A DNA stretch of 64,000 nt from Herminiimonas sp. (GCA_028292265.1 JAQGMR010000041.1:1-64000); one strand, 5' to 3'; shown: positions 1 through 8,215, counted from the stretch's first letter. Numbers and translations are program-made. The notes: generated by a model not told the origin, from the letters alone.

Positions 1-406
1 CTCGTGTCCGCCGTGTTGTCGCTCCTGGCTGCCTCCAGCCAGCGACGTCAGGCTTACGTGCAAGCCTGACGTGCCTAATGCGATAGCGAGCGGACTGATC
101 CCACTGGAGCGCGTGCGATGAACCGAAGCTGGATTCAGTAGACCGCGTCCCCGTCCCGGGCGGCTCGCACCGAGCAACATAAACCAGGCTTGAAGCGCCG
201 CGCCCCAGTGGGCCGGCGAGCCGCCCGCCAAAAAACATCATCGCGGTGTTGCCGATCAACTTCCCTTACCTCGCTGAGCCCGAGAACAACAGGCCCGCGA
301 GCGAGGTCAACTGCCGTGCCGTCCTGGCGGCGGTTAGCCTATTTGTCTCTTCTGATTTGGCGTCTCGGCCAATTTGGCCAGAACTTTTAGAAGGGCTTAG
401 CACCGG
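1..406. other. Left-edge region without a convincing gene
   Basis: No reading frame here resembles a known protein, and the one ORF of modest length is arginine- and serine-rich with no recognisable motif. The main structure is a pair of adjacent perfect stem-loops, listed separately. The region may be a remnant of mobile or accessory DNA, but that is inference. Confidence 0.4.
25..72. repeat. Two adjacent perfect inverted repeats
   Basis: Two hairpins lie side by side. The first (25-42) has 6-base arms CTGGCT/AGCCAG around a 6-base loop. The second (45-72) has 11-base arms ACGTCAGGCTT/AAGCCTGACGT around a 6-base loop. Neither is followed by a T run, so they do not look like a simple intrinsic terminator. 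Paired hairpins of this kind occur in REP-type repeats and at ends of single-strand transposons, but no other copy was noticed in this window. Confidence 0.5.
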
Positions 407-676
407 ATGCCAAAGATAACGGTACCTAACAACGACCTATTGGAACTGGTTTCCATGTTAGCCGACTCACTGACCGCGATAGCGCATGTAGTCAGTAGAA
501 CTGAGGAAGCTCTTGCCACAAGTACGGCACCGGAAGGTATAGATGTTGAGCGGCGTAACGAGTTGTTGGAGGCGAGACAGGCGCTACTACTGGCTTCCCT
601 CCGTGAGATAGGAGCCGCCTGTTTGAAGTCGCACATCGACGTCAGCGAAATCATGGCAAAGATAGACGGTAACTAA
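407..676 (+). CDS. Hypothetical small protein
   Basis: An 89-residue, acidic, largely helical-looking protein with no Cys pairs, signal peptide or membrane segment. I do not recognise the family. The composition (balanced Leu, Ala, Glu, Ser, with few Arg or Pro) looks more like a real soluble protein than the overlapping minus-strand frame at 397-654, which is serine-rich. An AGGG lies about 12 bases before the ATG, so the ribosome-binding site is weak. It stands alone, with no operon partner on the same strand. Confidence 0.4.
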   Translation: MPKITVPNNDLLELVSMLADSLTAIAHVVSRTEEALATSTAPEGIDVERRNELLEARQALLLASLREIGAACLKSHIDVSEIMAKIDGN

Positions 677-885
677 GGAGCGAGCAGTCCAGCCTCAGTT
701 TTCATGCTGCGGAATCAGTCTTGGCTGTGGGTCGTCGTTAAACCGCCCTCGGCTCACTTTCCTATTTGCGAACAATCAATCGCTCCAACATTCGCAGGAA
801 ATATGCTAGGTCCTTAGTATGTGAACTTTGCACGGCGTGTCGGGGCATTTTGCGTCCAATGCGCGCGAGCCGCTGCCAAGCGCCG

Positions 886-1107
886 TTATGAAACGTCACT
901 TCGCTTCCGCGCAATTAAAGATCGGTGGCCGCAACTGCCGCAGCTGTACCCGAATTGCTTCCGAAAGAGTATGCGCTGCAAGATCGAACGTGAAATGCGC
1001 CGCGTGTCAGCGCCGCCACAGGACGAACACGTTAGCGAAGGCTGTATCGGGTATTTTTTATTTATTTCGATTGCTTCGGCGAGAGTACGTCCATGCAGGG
1101 CGCACAC
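886..1107 (-). CDS. Possible small zinc-ribbon protein
   Basis: The 73-residue frame holds CSSCGG and, about 28 residues later, CGSCGHR, that is two CxxC knuckles separated by a basic stretch. This is the layout of short zinc-ribbon proteins common in Burkholderiales, which end in a CxxCGHR-type motif. The listed start is GTG and lies directly downstream of a terminator on the same strand, so the true start may be further in. The function is unknown. It could be a chance frame, but four well-spaced cysteines argue for a real gene. Confidence 0.4.
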   Translation of the reverse strand: MCALHGRTLAEAIEINKKYPIQPSLTCSSCGGADTRRISRSILQRILFRKQFGYSCGSCGHRSLIARKRSDVS

Positions 1108-1108
1108 G

Positions 1109-1131
1109 AAAAAAGGGCCTCTTCGGAGGCC
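1109..1131 (-). terminator. Intrinsic terminator
   Basis: On the minus strand a perfect 6-bp GC stem (GGCCTC/GAGGCC) with a CGAA tetraloop is followed by six T residues. It sits about 20 bases after the stop codon of the pilin-like reading frame at 1152 and is in the right orientation to end it. Confidence 0.7.
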
Positions 1132-1151
1132 TTTGACTCAGAACGCGTGGT

Positions 1152-1371
1152 TTAGATGGACGGGGTATTGGTCTTGCAGGTTCCGCCAACAGCCCAGGTT
1201 ATGCCATTAACACTGTAAGTCGAGGTAACGACATAGGTTTCGCCTGAGAGACCTTGGGTGCTGATCGCTATCGCGGAAATGACGCTACTGGCCGTCGCAA
1301 GTCCGTTCACCTTTATCGATTGCCGCCGTAGTATCGGCTGACACTCCCTCGAACCGTGCGTCGATCGTCAT
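1152..1371 (-). pseudogene. Type IV pilin-like gene fragment, frameshifted
   Basis: Reading the minus strand back from a TAA at 1152 gives a C-terminal segment rich in Ser, Thr and Val, ending around the motif ITWAVGGTCKTN. This resembles the C-terminal beta-sheet region of type IV pilins, where a GxITW...C pattern is common. The upstream part is in another frame (from an ATG at 1371, starting MTIDARFEGV), so the gene appears frameshifted. The conserved hydrophobic pilin N-terminus is absent. An intrinsic terminator follows. The family assignment is tentative and rests on motif style only. Confidence 0.35.
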
Positions 1372-1464
1372 CGCCCAAGCTTTAATTAGACGGTTCGAGT
1401 TAAGGACCGATGCACCGATTCAAACCGAATCGCCTTCAAAACGGTCGGCCCTGTCCCGGTCGTA

Positions 1465-1495
1465 TGTCGGCTTCCGGCCCCAAAGCAGTCACGTT
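1465..1495 (+). repeat. Dispersed GC-rich repeat, copy A
   Basis: The sequence around TCGGCTTCCGGCCCCAAAGC resembles copies at 1844-1873 (minus strand) and 6944-6971. The shared core is approximately TCCGCTTCCGGCC(A/C)CAAGCGGAC. This looks like the short repeat, widespread in proteobacterial intergenic DNA, that is often mistranslated as small ORFs starting MSA(L/S)G. Confidence 0.4.
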
Positions 1496-1526
1496 CAGGC
1501 ATGGAAATTTGCTGTTGACTCGAACA

Positions 1527-1832
1527 CTAAACGCAGGCCGGAGCCCATATGCAGCCAAGCACAAACGCAACGTAAACGTACGCGACACAAGACCAAATAC
1601 CGATGGAAGCACCCCGAATTAGTTTCATCAACCAAGAGCGCGGAAAGTAGCTTGCTGTAAAAAATGCTAGGCACAGTGCCAGGAGGAGCAAGATTGGCTC
1701 AACGAGTTGGGGCAGTGGCCAGTGCAACCGGTACTCCCAGTACATTAGCGCGATTTTCGTAGCGGGAACGCATCCTGCCGCGAAAGCAAGTGCTGCAATA
1801 TCGGACCCTTGATGGTTTTTTTGAAAATTCAT
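1527..1832 (-). CDS. Small hypothetical membrane protein
   Basis: A 101-residue protein with three predicted membrane-spanning stretches, roughly residues 10-32, 42-66 and 72-97. The middle one is very leucine-rich (VEPILLLLALCLAFF). No cleavable signal peptide or family motif is visible. The ribosome-binding site (GGGG before the ATG) is weak. It stands alone on the minus strand. The function is unknown. Confidence 0.45.
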   Translation of the reverse strand: MNFQKNHQGSDIAALAFAAGCVPATKIALMYWEYRLHWPLPQLVEPILLLLALCLAFFTASYFPRSWLMKLIRGASIGIWSCVAYVYVAFVLGCIWAPACV

Positions 1833-2653
1833 GGCCCCGATCTAATTGGCCGCTTGTGGCCGGTAGCGGACACCGATGACGTCTCGCATAAAAGGGCTCG
1901 GGCCTGGCCTCCGCGCGCCGTGCTCAGCGCCTATACAATGCACAGGTGCCGAGCTTTCTGAACCGCAGTAGGGATTGCACGATCTGGTCGCTGTGCGATC
2001 CGCCGGTATCGCGAAAGACTGCGTCAAGTTTATGCGTGAGGCGGTCGCTGAACATCTGGTTCTACGAACTACAAGTCAGTGTAAGTCCCCCTGAATTCCC
2101 GTAGACTCTGACGCGTTTTGCTCGGCAAAGCCCGGCCAGCGAGTGTTGCGCAGCAGTTCCGCCACGGCGCGACGGCCCAAGGCCAGGCTACTGGGCGCAG
2201 GCACGGTGGCGGTCGGCACATCAGGTCTCGAACTCGGGTTTGAACACACGCCGTACCAACCAAGAAATCTCTGTCAGTGGTGATGGGTTCTTGGAGCGTT
2301 TTCGAGGTATCGTGTCACGGCCTCAAGCAGCGACGCATGCTTATCGTACCGGCCCTTCGAACCCCTGATTGGTTGAATGACCGACCGTTTTAACCCATCC
2401 TAAAGTTCCTTCTAGTTCTAGTGGTGGGCGGACTAGTAATCGTGCTCGGCGCTGTCCCAGCGATGGCGCTCGGCCTGCTCCTTAATTAGTCATAGCTCGC
2501 GAATGTGACTATTGGCGGGTTATCGCGGACGTTTATCGACGCTCGCGCATCAGACGCCGTAGAAACCGGACGATAAATGCCGACCGCGATGCGGTAGCCC
2601 GCATTGTGTTCATTCGCGCCAGTCGGCGGATTCGTCGAATTAGCGTGAGGCCG
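1833..2653. other. Gene-poor region with repeat copy
   Basis: No intact gene is supported. Repeat copy B lies at 1844-1873. A short plus-strand frame ending at about 2488 contains GLVIVLGAVPAMALG, which faintly recalls the C-terminal helix of the potassium ATPase subunit KdpA, but it is too short to call. The rest looks like decayed coding DNA. Confidence 0.35.
1844..1873 (-). repeat. Dispersed GC-rich repeat, copy B
   Basis: On the minus strand this reads GGTGTCCGCTACCGGCCACA followed by AGCGG, matching the core of copies A and C. It has the inverted TCCGCT...AGCGG(A) halves typical of this repeat. Confidence 0.4.
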
Positions 2654-2684
2654 AAAAGTAAAGAAGCCCGTGCCATTGGGCTTC
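2654..2684 (-). terminator. Intrinsic terminator of the PEP-CTERM gene
   Basis: On the minus strand GAAGCCC and GGGCTTC form a perfect 7-bp stem with an 8-base loop, followed by TTTACTTTT. It begins 10 bases after the stop codon at 2694. Confidence 0.75.
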
Positions 2685-2693
2685 CTCACGCAA

Positions 2694-3308
2694 TTACGCG
2701 TTCAAGGTTTTTGCTGCCTTGCGACGTGATGCGACGAAGCCGAAAAGTCCCAAGCTAATCAAGGCCATGCTTGCCGGTTCAGGAATCGGGTTCGGGTTCG
2801 TACCTGGAGGCGAGAAGGGAGTCAAGCTCACAGTGACCGTACGGACGCTGTCGATGGTGGTGCCATTCGGCGTAGCGGGCTTGATGTCTGTAGTGACACC
2901 AGCTTGATAGGGTTCAACGGAAAAACCAGCTGAATCTTGAGTAAGTAACGTGAGAACGCCGCCGCTGACTTTCCAGACGAAGCCGATGTAATTATGATAA
3001 TCGGTTCCGAAATTTCCGCTTGCCGGGCCATCGAGCAAAAAGTCGTTGCCAGTCGCGCCAGTGACGGGCGAATCGGAGGGCAAGCCACCGTAATAGGCAT
3101 GATTCAGCAGGATCGAGCCGTAAACCCCACCGCTCAAAGTTCCTGTTCCGCTTAGGAGCGCCAGATAGTTGTCGGAAAAGGTCAGGTTGCCACTAAAAGC
3201 GGCTCCGGAACCGAACGTTTCCGCAACGTAGACCATGTGCGATGCAGATGCGGACACACTTACGAACATCAGTGCAGCTGTAGCAATCGTTTTTATTCTT
3301 AACAACAT
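2694..3308 (-). CDS. PEP-CTERM sorting domain protein
   Basis: A 204-residue exported protein. The start is placed at the ATG at 3308, preceded by AAGGGG, because it opens directly into a signal peptide (MLLRIKTIATAALMFVSVSA, then SA). A longer frame upstream adds an implausible basic tail. The mature region is rich in Gly, Ser, Thr and Tyr, as usual for exosortase substrates. The C-terminus has the tripartite sorting signal: PEP (in NPIPEPAS), a hydrophobic helix of about 16 residues and a basic RRK cluster. PEP-CTERM proteins are processed by an exosortase and are linked to exopolysaccharide or biofilm. No exosortase is in this window, so this is an orphan substrate. It has its own terminator. 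Confidence 0.9.
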   Translation of the reverse strand: MLLRIKTIATAALMFVSVSASASHMVYVAETFGSGAAFSGNLTFSDNYLALLSGTGTLSGGVYGSILLNHAYYGGLPSDSPVTGATGNDFLLDGPASGNFGTDYHNYIGFVWKVSGGVLTLLTQDSAGFSVEPYQAGVTTDIKPATPNGTTIDSVRTVTVSLTPFSPPGTNPNPIPEPASMALISLGLFGFVASRRKAAKTLNA

Positions 3309-3350
3309 TTGTTTCCCCTTAGGATTAAACCGCGAAACCTCAATAGTTGC

Positions 3351-3369
3351 TAAGCACAAATCGTGCTTA
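3351..3369. promoter_or_regulatory. Inverted repeat in the PEP-CTERM promoter region
   Basis: TAAGCAC and GTGCTTA form a perfect 7-bp inverted repeat with a 5-base spacer, 43 bases upstream of the start codon at 3308. On the minus strand it follows immediately after the -10-like TATTATAAG, so it would overlap or flank the transcription start. A second perfect palindrome, CAACACGTGTTG, lies at 3444-3455. Both are candidate regulator sites. Confidence 0.4.
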
Positions 3370-3455
3370 TAATAAACGTGAGGCAAAACAACGGCTTGCC
3401 GAAATCTAATGTCTTTCTTTAGAAAACCCGTAAGTTTTTTCGACAACACGTGTTG

Positions 3456-4041
3456 CTTATTTGATCGGTAGCCACTAGACACGGCATCCTAGTCGGGGAA
3501 ACCTCCCCAAGACCGCAGCCTTGGCCGCCTATGAATCTCTCGGCTTTCTTCCCGCGCTCCACCTCTTTTCTGGTTAGCGTTATGGTGTTTGAGTTAACAA
3601 CCTGCTTTCCGCCTGCGGGCGGTACAGTTTTTAGCCCCCTGCTCTACGGCCTCGGGATCTCCGGTTCAATGAGCGCTGGGAACGGGTTGCCCCGGTACGC
3701 TGGCGGCTTGAGGTTCAGGACCATACCGCCAGCAGGTGCGCTGCTCCCGAGAGGCAGTGCTTCAAGTATGTTTTGCAGCGAACACGGGTTTACCGCCTTC
3801 GCCAGCTGCTAGGCGAACGTCGCTTCTTGGCCGGAATCGGACGGTCAAATGGCGAGCTTACCTTTCCCAACCCTGTTATCAGTATCGTGGAGGATAACTG
3901 AGCGAATGACGGCTGCGTCACAATGCAGGCAGCACGGAAACCCGCCGCCATTGACACGTCGCGGCTTGAATTCCTAATGACAGCCCGCCGGAGGCCGGGA
4001 CGACAGGTAGATGACGTTCACACCTCCGGATCATTATCGAG
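3456..4041. other. Intergenic region without a convincing gene
   Basis: No reading frame here resembles a known protein. A GC hairpin CCGCC/GGCGG at 3609-3622 is followed by TTTTT at 3628-3632 and could act as a plus-strand terminator, although no gene precedes it. The region separates the PEP-CTERM gene from the end of the DUF262 gene. Confidence 0.35.
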
Positions 4042-5634
4042 TCACTGATCCGCCCCGTCTTCATCCGAGTCATCCAGATCCTGTGACGGTGTCAAGTTTG
4101 CAGAGAATCGAGCTGCACAACCTGTTAAACGTTCAACCAAGTGAGCGACGATATTGCATCGTTGTAGTAGAAACTGATCGGCCATTTCAGAACCTCTGAA
4201 TTCTACACAAAGTGGGTCCAGAAGATTTTCCTCTAGCTCCACATAATGCTCAGAAAGCTCCAAACCGTCCGAATCAGGATAAGGGTAGATGATCCTAGTG
4301 AAATTCAGGTTACGATATTCAGCGGAAAGTGGGGCAAAACACGAAAAAAACTTACTGCTCTTCACTTTAAGATGACTGCCATCGATCGCTCGACCGTTAA
4401 TAGTTCTATTTGGTGAGCGAGCGTTAAGTAGAACTGTGAAGGTAATGCTCGTGGCGTTTCGTAAATTGAATTTGTCGAATAGCAACCTTGAAATGTCTAT
4501 CTCTGCAATATCAAAAAGTCGGTCCCGGCGGCCCATAGCGTAAGCTCGCATTGCATTTAAATCCCGAGTTACTTGGCCGGTGTTGGTCGCACCAAAGTAT
4601 CTGGTTACCGACGTAAACCAGAACCATTGCACAAGGTGATCAGCTTGATTTTCGCTAAGTTCCGGATTCAAACGAAACAATTCGGTTAAATGAGTTAACT
4701 GGAACCCATAAGGGATGTAGCCGAAATCAAGTATGCCAAGCCTTGTTTTCAGAAACGAGAGTGCGGCATGAAGCGCTCTTGCGGCATGCTCGGCTGCACT
4801 CAGCAGCTCACTCGGCGTCTTTTCCCGTAGCTTTTGTATGTCGTCTTTGTTGACGCCAAGCCCGGCCGAAGCGGCGATTGACCGCAAAATGATTTGATCG
4901 CCGACATCCTCAAATCCTTCTTGAGCGCATGATTCTTTGATTCGGTTTATTGAATCAGTTAAGTCGAAGCCATTGCTCCAGGTGGCAGCCATCATAAGAT
5001 CCACCATTGTAAGCTTGCGACCTGTACTGTTAATCCTTTCAAATATCGGTGCAACTTCTTCTATAGTCATGTCGCCGATTTTAACGACCGCAATCTTATA
5101 ATCCTTTATCGACTTTAGTAGGCGTTCGGAGACGTCAAAGAACGTGTCGCGCCTATCATGGCCATCAAATTTCATACACTGCCGAATGAAATCACGGGTG
5201 TCTATTAGGCGATTCAAAGGAAAAAGCGTCGTTGAATCCCGTCTACGAGGATATACGAATTCTTCCGCCTCTAAGTCGAAATGTATATTCCACTTACTAC
5301 TATCATCGCTACCGTCCCAAAATAAAGCTCCACACAGCGTAGTAAGCCGTTGTTGACCGTCAAGAAGGTAATTCGTTGGATAGGATATGTTCCGATTGAC
5401 GTCCACTTCCAACCCAAGGATGGAACGTTCGCTACGCAAACTTTGAGAGCTATTCCAGATAAGAATGCTTCCAATTGGGTAGCCGCGGTATATGCTGTCT
5501 AATAACTTGAGCATATCGGACTCTTTCCAAACAAACGGACGCTGAAAGCGTGGCAGTTTAATCTCGCCCGACTTAACGAGAAGCGCCAATTCTTCTAGGC
5601 GCATGATTTCAGGTTTGGGATCTCTTACCTGCAT
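4042..5634 (-). CDS. DUF262 (GmrSD/ParB-like) domain protein
   Basis: A 530-residue protein with the DUF262 fold. Visible landmarks are LPRFQRPFVW (residues 27-36), GYPIGSILIW (51-60), the diagnostic LDGQQRLTTL (91-100) and FERINSTG (198-205). In the GmrS, SspE and BrxU families the DGQQR motif belongs to a nucleotide-binding/NTPase domain used to restrict modified or phosphorothioated DNA. No HNH-type DUF1524 nuclease motif is visible in the C-terminal half, so nuclease activity is not supported by sequence alone. It lies 9 bases after the putAbiC gene, so the two are probably co-transcribed. The AT-rich composition compared with later genes suggests horizontal transfer. The family call is firm; a role in phage defence is inferred. 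Confidence 0.88.
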   Translation of the reverse strand: MQVRDPKPEIMRLEELALLVKSGEIKLPRFQRPFVWKESDMLKLLDSIYRGYPIGSILIWNSSQSLRSERSILGLEVDVNRNISYPTNYLLDGQQRLTTLCGALFWDGSDDSSKWNIHFDLEAEEFVYPRRRDSTTLFPLNRLIDTRDFIRQCMKFDGHDRRDTFFDVSERLLKSIKDYKIAVVKIGDMTIEEVAPIFERINSTGRKLTMVDLMMAATWSNGFDLTDSINRIKESCAQEGFEDVGDQIILRSIAASAGLGVNKDDIQKLREKTPSELLSAAEHAARALHAALSFLKTRLGILDFGYIPYGFQLTHLTELFRLNPELSENQADHLVQWFWFTSVTRYFGATNTGQVTRDLNAMRAYAMGRRDRLFDIAEIDISRLLFDKFNLRNATSITFTVLLNARSPNRTINGRAIDGSHLKVKSSKFFSCFAPLSAEYRNLNFTRIIYPYPDSDGLELSEHYVELEENLLDPLCVEFRGSEMADQFLLQRCNIVAHLVERLTGCAARFSANLTPSQDLDDSDEDGADQ

Positions 5635-5643
5635 GGCGTTGCC

Positions 5644-6597
5644 TTAAGCCTCGAAGACTTTAAAATGCAAGGGATGGATAACGCTCCGCGGGTTCATGTT
5701 CTGGAGGACGTTATATTTTTTCAGAAGGACCTGCATTTTTGGGTAGCCGAGTTCCATCCCGTTGCGCCCGGGTAGAAGGATCACGGCAATGGAATTGTAG
5801 AACAAACAGACCAACTCGACGTCTGACAACTGAGATCGCAGGAAATTTGTATAGACCTTCTTCTCAGATTCAGAAAGGAACTCTGCACAGTCAACGAATT
5901 TAAGGATATGGTATAAATTTCTAAAGTAGTGGGAGAAACTGTCGATATTTTGTGCAGCTACGGCCGTATAGGCATTAATGACTTTTAATTTGTGATATTC
6001 AAGCCGTTCAATCATGTAATTGTCAATAAAACTTACCCCGACATTAAGGCGCTCCTGTATATTCGCGATTTCTGAGAGCGTTAGATCGGGGCAAATGGTC
6101 GGATTTATCGACTTTGTGTCTTTCATGCGAGTAACGATGTCGTCGCTCAGCTTCTGAAGCACCTGGAATGCGACAAAATCGTGGTCAGAGTTGCGTAACT
6201 TTTCGTCAAAAGCCACTAATGCCTCAATGCCAGCCGACCCGCCCTTAATGGTCAGCTTTGATGTGATATCTATGTGAAGCTGGATGAGTTGAAAAAAAGT
6301 GCTGTCAAATCGCTCACGGCCCATCGCATTATGCGTCTCTCGTAGATCTCTCCGCTGGAGGAGTAAGGTCATGATGATTCCGGCGAACGCAAATCCAGAA
6401 AATAGGGAATTTATCGCACCGAACTTGTCGCCGAATTGACCCCTTGCGGCGATTAGATCTTTATGCGCTTCGTTCGCAATATTAATGTTGCCATCTATCC
6501 AGATTGAAGCATAAAGCCAGAGGCCGACAACCACTGCAAATATCACTGCGAAGGTAAAAACATCTCGCCCTCCTGCCCATCCACTTTTTTTTGCCAC
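5644..6597 (-). CDS. putAbiC-type phage abortive infection protein
   Basis: A membrane protein of about 317 residues. Two N-terminal membrane segments (about residues 12-33 and 58-77) are followed by a soluble helical region with STFFQLIQLH, YFRNLYHILKFVD and FLRSQLSDVELVCLFYN. These are landmarks of the putative phage abortive infection (putAbiC) family. The start is uncertain. A GTG at 6597 follows a G-rich Shine-Dalgarno-like tract. ATGs at 6633 and 6624 are in frame but lack a ribosome-binding site and lie upstream of a run of eight G. A run of eight A covers codons 2-4. Such tracts are slippage-prone. It is followed after 9 bases by the DUF262 gene. Proteins of this family are proposed to kill or arrest infected cells, but the mechanism is not established. 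Confidence 0.85.
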   Translation of the reverse strand: MAKKSGWAGGRDVFTFAVIFAVVVGLWLYASIWIDGNINIANEAHKDLIAARGQFGDKFGAINSLFSGFAFAGIIMTLLLQRRDLRETHNAMGRERFDSTFFQLIQLHIDITSKLTIKGGSAGIEALVAFDEKLRNSDHDFVAFQVLQKLSDDIVTRMKDTKSINPTICPDLTLSEIANIQERLNVGVSFIDNYMIERLEYHKLKVINAYTAVAAQNIDSFSHYFRNLYHILKFVDCAEFLSESEKKVYTNFLRSQLSDVELVCLFYNSIAVILLPGRNGMELGYPKMQVLLKKYNVLQNMNPRSVIHPLHFKVFEA

Positions 6598-6633
6598 CGG
6601 CCCCCCCCTTTGGATCGTGCACATTAAGGCCAT

Positions 6634-7229
6634 ATAGGTTATATGACAGAAAAAAGAGCTTACTACTGCGATGCAAAAGTGGCAACCTCTGTCCGGTAGC
6701 CTTGAACTTGCTACTTCTACAGGGGAAGCTTCGCCAGCGGAGGGTCAGGACAAACTTCCTAACCTAACGGATGCCTCCTAAAACTTGAGGGCAGCATTAT
6801 TTGGACTTTATGCAAGATTGAGGATGGGGAGTTCGCGAAGCGGATGGGATTGGCACCTAGGTCACTTGGGGCGGCGTCCGACAAATCACCGATGCAATAC
6901 GGTCACCCCGATCGGTTGTCGCGAAGCAGCTGGGGGGAGTGACGGTCCGCTTCCGACCCCAAGCGGACGTCATGGGTTTCCCCAGAGTTTACGGGCACAT
7001 TCGGTAAGCACATCGCAGTCATGCGCGCACGAGCTGCGCGGTCAGATGGAATGGGTTCAGCCGTGTCTCCGGCGCCCCCGCCGCAAGCGCAGGATAGGCA
7101 CCTCGGGCGCGTTCGGCAGCCATGAGCGCTAGATAAGAGGTGAGGTAGTCGACGTTCTTGTCCAAGTAAGCAATGGGCGGGCAGAGGCGGTTCTTTTCTT
7201 CGACGGCTTCAATCATCGACTCGACAACG
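6634..7229. other. Intergenic region with a repeat copy
   Basis: No intact gene is supported between the putAbiC start and the Bug pseudogene. It contains dispersed repeat copy C at 6944-6971. A minus-strand frame ending at 7019 has protein-like composition but no recognised family. Confidence 0.35.
6944..6971 (+). repeat. Dispersed GC-rich repeat, copy C
   Basis: Reads GGTCCGCTTCCGACCCCAAG followed by CGGACGTC, with the inverted GTCCGCT...AGCGGAC halves. It matches copies at 1465-1495 and 1844-1873. Confidence 0.45.
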
Positions 7230-8028
7230 CCTAGCAAGGCGAACTGGAAACGGGCGGAAAACCGGCCAGGCGCCAGCGGCAATCTGGGCACTGAATCCGT
7301 CATACAGGCTCTGCCCGACGGCTTCACGTTGCTGATTTGCGGACCGGTCAACACAATCAACACCACCCTCTATGAGAAGTCGACGTTCAACCTCACGACC
7401 GACATTGTCCCGGTGGCCAGTGTTGTTCAGGTACTCCTGGTGATGCTTGTGAGCCCGACCAGCTCAGCGCAATCGGTACCACGGTTCGTTGCCCATGCCA
7501 AAGCCCCCCCGGGCAAGTCAACGTCGCCTCAGGCGGAAATGGCACCCCCCATCACGTAGCCGGAGAGCTATTCAAAATGATGGCTGGTGTCGACATGGTC
7601 CATATTGCCTACCGCCGGTCCGCTCTCGCGTTGAACGACCTTATGGGTGGCCAGGTGCAAGTCATGTTTGAAGCCATGCCGTCGGCGATCGGGCAAATCA
7701 AGGCCGGGAGGGTGCGCGCGCCGGCGGTTAACACATCGACGCGCTCGCCCATATTCCCCAATGTTCCAGCCGTGGCTGAATTCCTGCCTGGCTTTGAACC
7801 GTACTCCTGGTATGGCGTTGGAGCACCGCGCCGTACTCCTGCAGCAGTCGTCTCTTTGTTGAATGACGAGGTCAACGCCGCCCTTGCCGATGGTCAGTTC
7901 AAAGCACGACTGGCGGCACTTGACGGCTCGGTACTCGGGGCACCAGCGTTGACTTCGGCAGGCTGGTGGCCGCCGAAACAAAAAAATGGCGCGACGTCAT
8001 CCATGCCGCCCAAATCAAGCTCGACTAA
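7230..8028 (+). pseudogene. Bug/TctC-type receptor pseudogene
   Basis: Three frames together give most of a tripartite tricarboxylate transporter receptor. The first (ENRPGASGNLGTE, then DGFTLLICGPVNT) runs to about 7515. A frameshift follows near a C-rich tract, and the protein continues with VNVASGGNGTPHHVAGELFK, MMAGVDMVHIAYR, DLMGGQVQVMFEAMPS and WYGVGAPRRTPA. A second shift near 7945 restores DFGRLVAAETKKWRDVIHAA and a stop at 8028. The signal peptide and the first ~60 residues are missing. The parent protein would have been a periplasmic binding protein for a carboxylate. At least two frameshifts and a lost N-terminus make it non-functional. Confidence 0.85.
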
Positions 8029-8215
8029 GCGCGAAGTTGGACAGAAAGCGCCGCTAAAGCTGAGGAAATCTGCCCCTTCGGCCAGCCCGCCCAAACCCGT
8101 TGAAACTGTATTTTCAAACGGGTTCCCGGGCATCGATATTCCGCCATTCTTAGCCATCGCCAAAACTGACCAGAACGTAAGAGGTGTAGCTTAAGAGCTG
8201 GCCTGTTCGACCGAT

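Noticed and set aside
2420-2488. Short frame resembling the KdpA C-terminus
   Set aside because: Only about 20 hydrophobic residues match in style, so the similarity may be chance. No other Kdp fragment was found.
3531-3812. 93-codon plus-strand frame
   Set aside because: It has no motif and an atypical composition, with a hairpin and T run inside the frame.
7019-7216. 65-codon minus-strand frame with protein-like composition
   Set aside because: It contains a plausible helical stretch with LCPPIAYLDKNVDYL but no family I can name, and it borders the Bug pseudogene. Not enough to call a gene.
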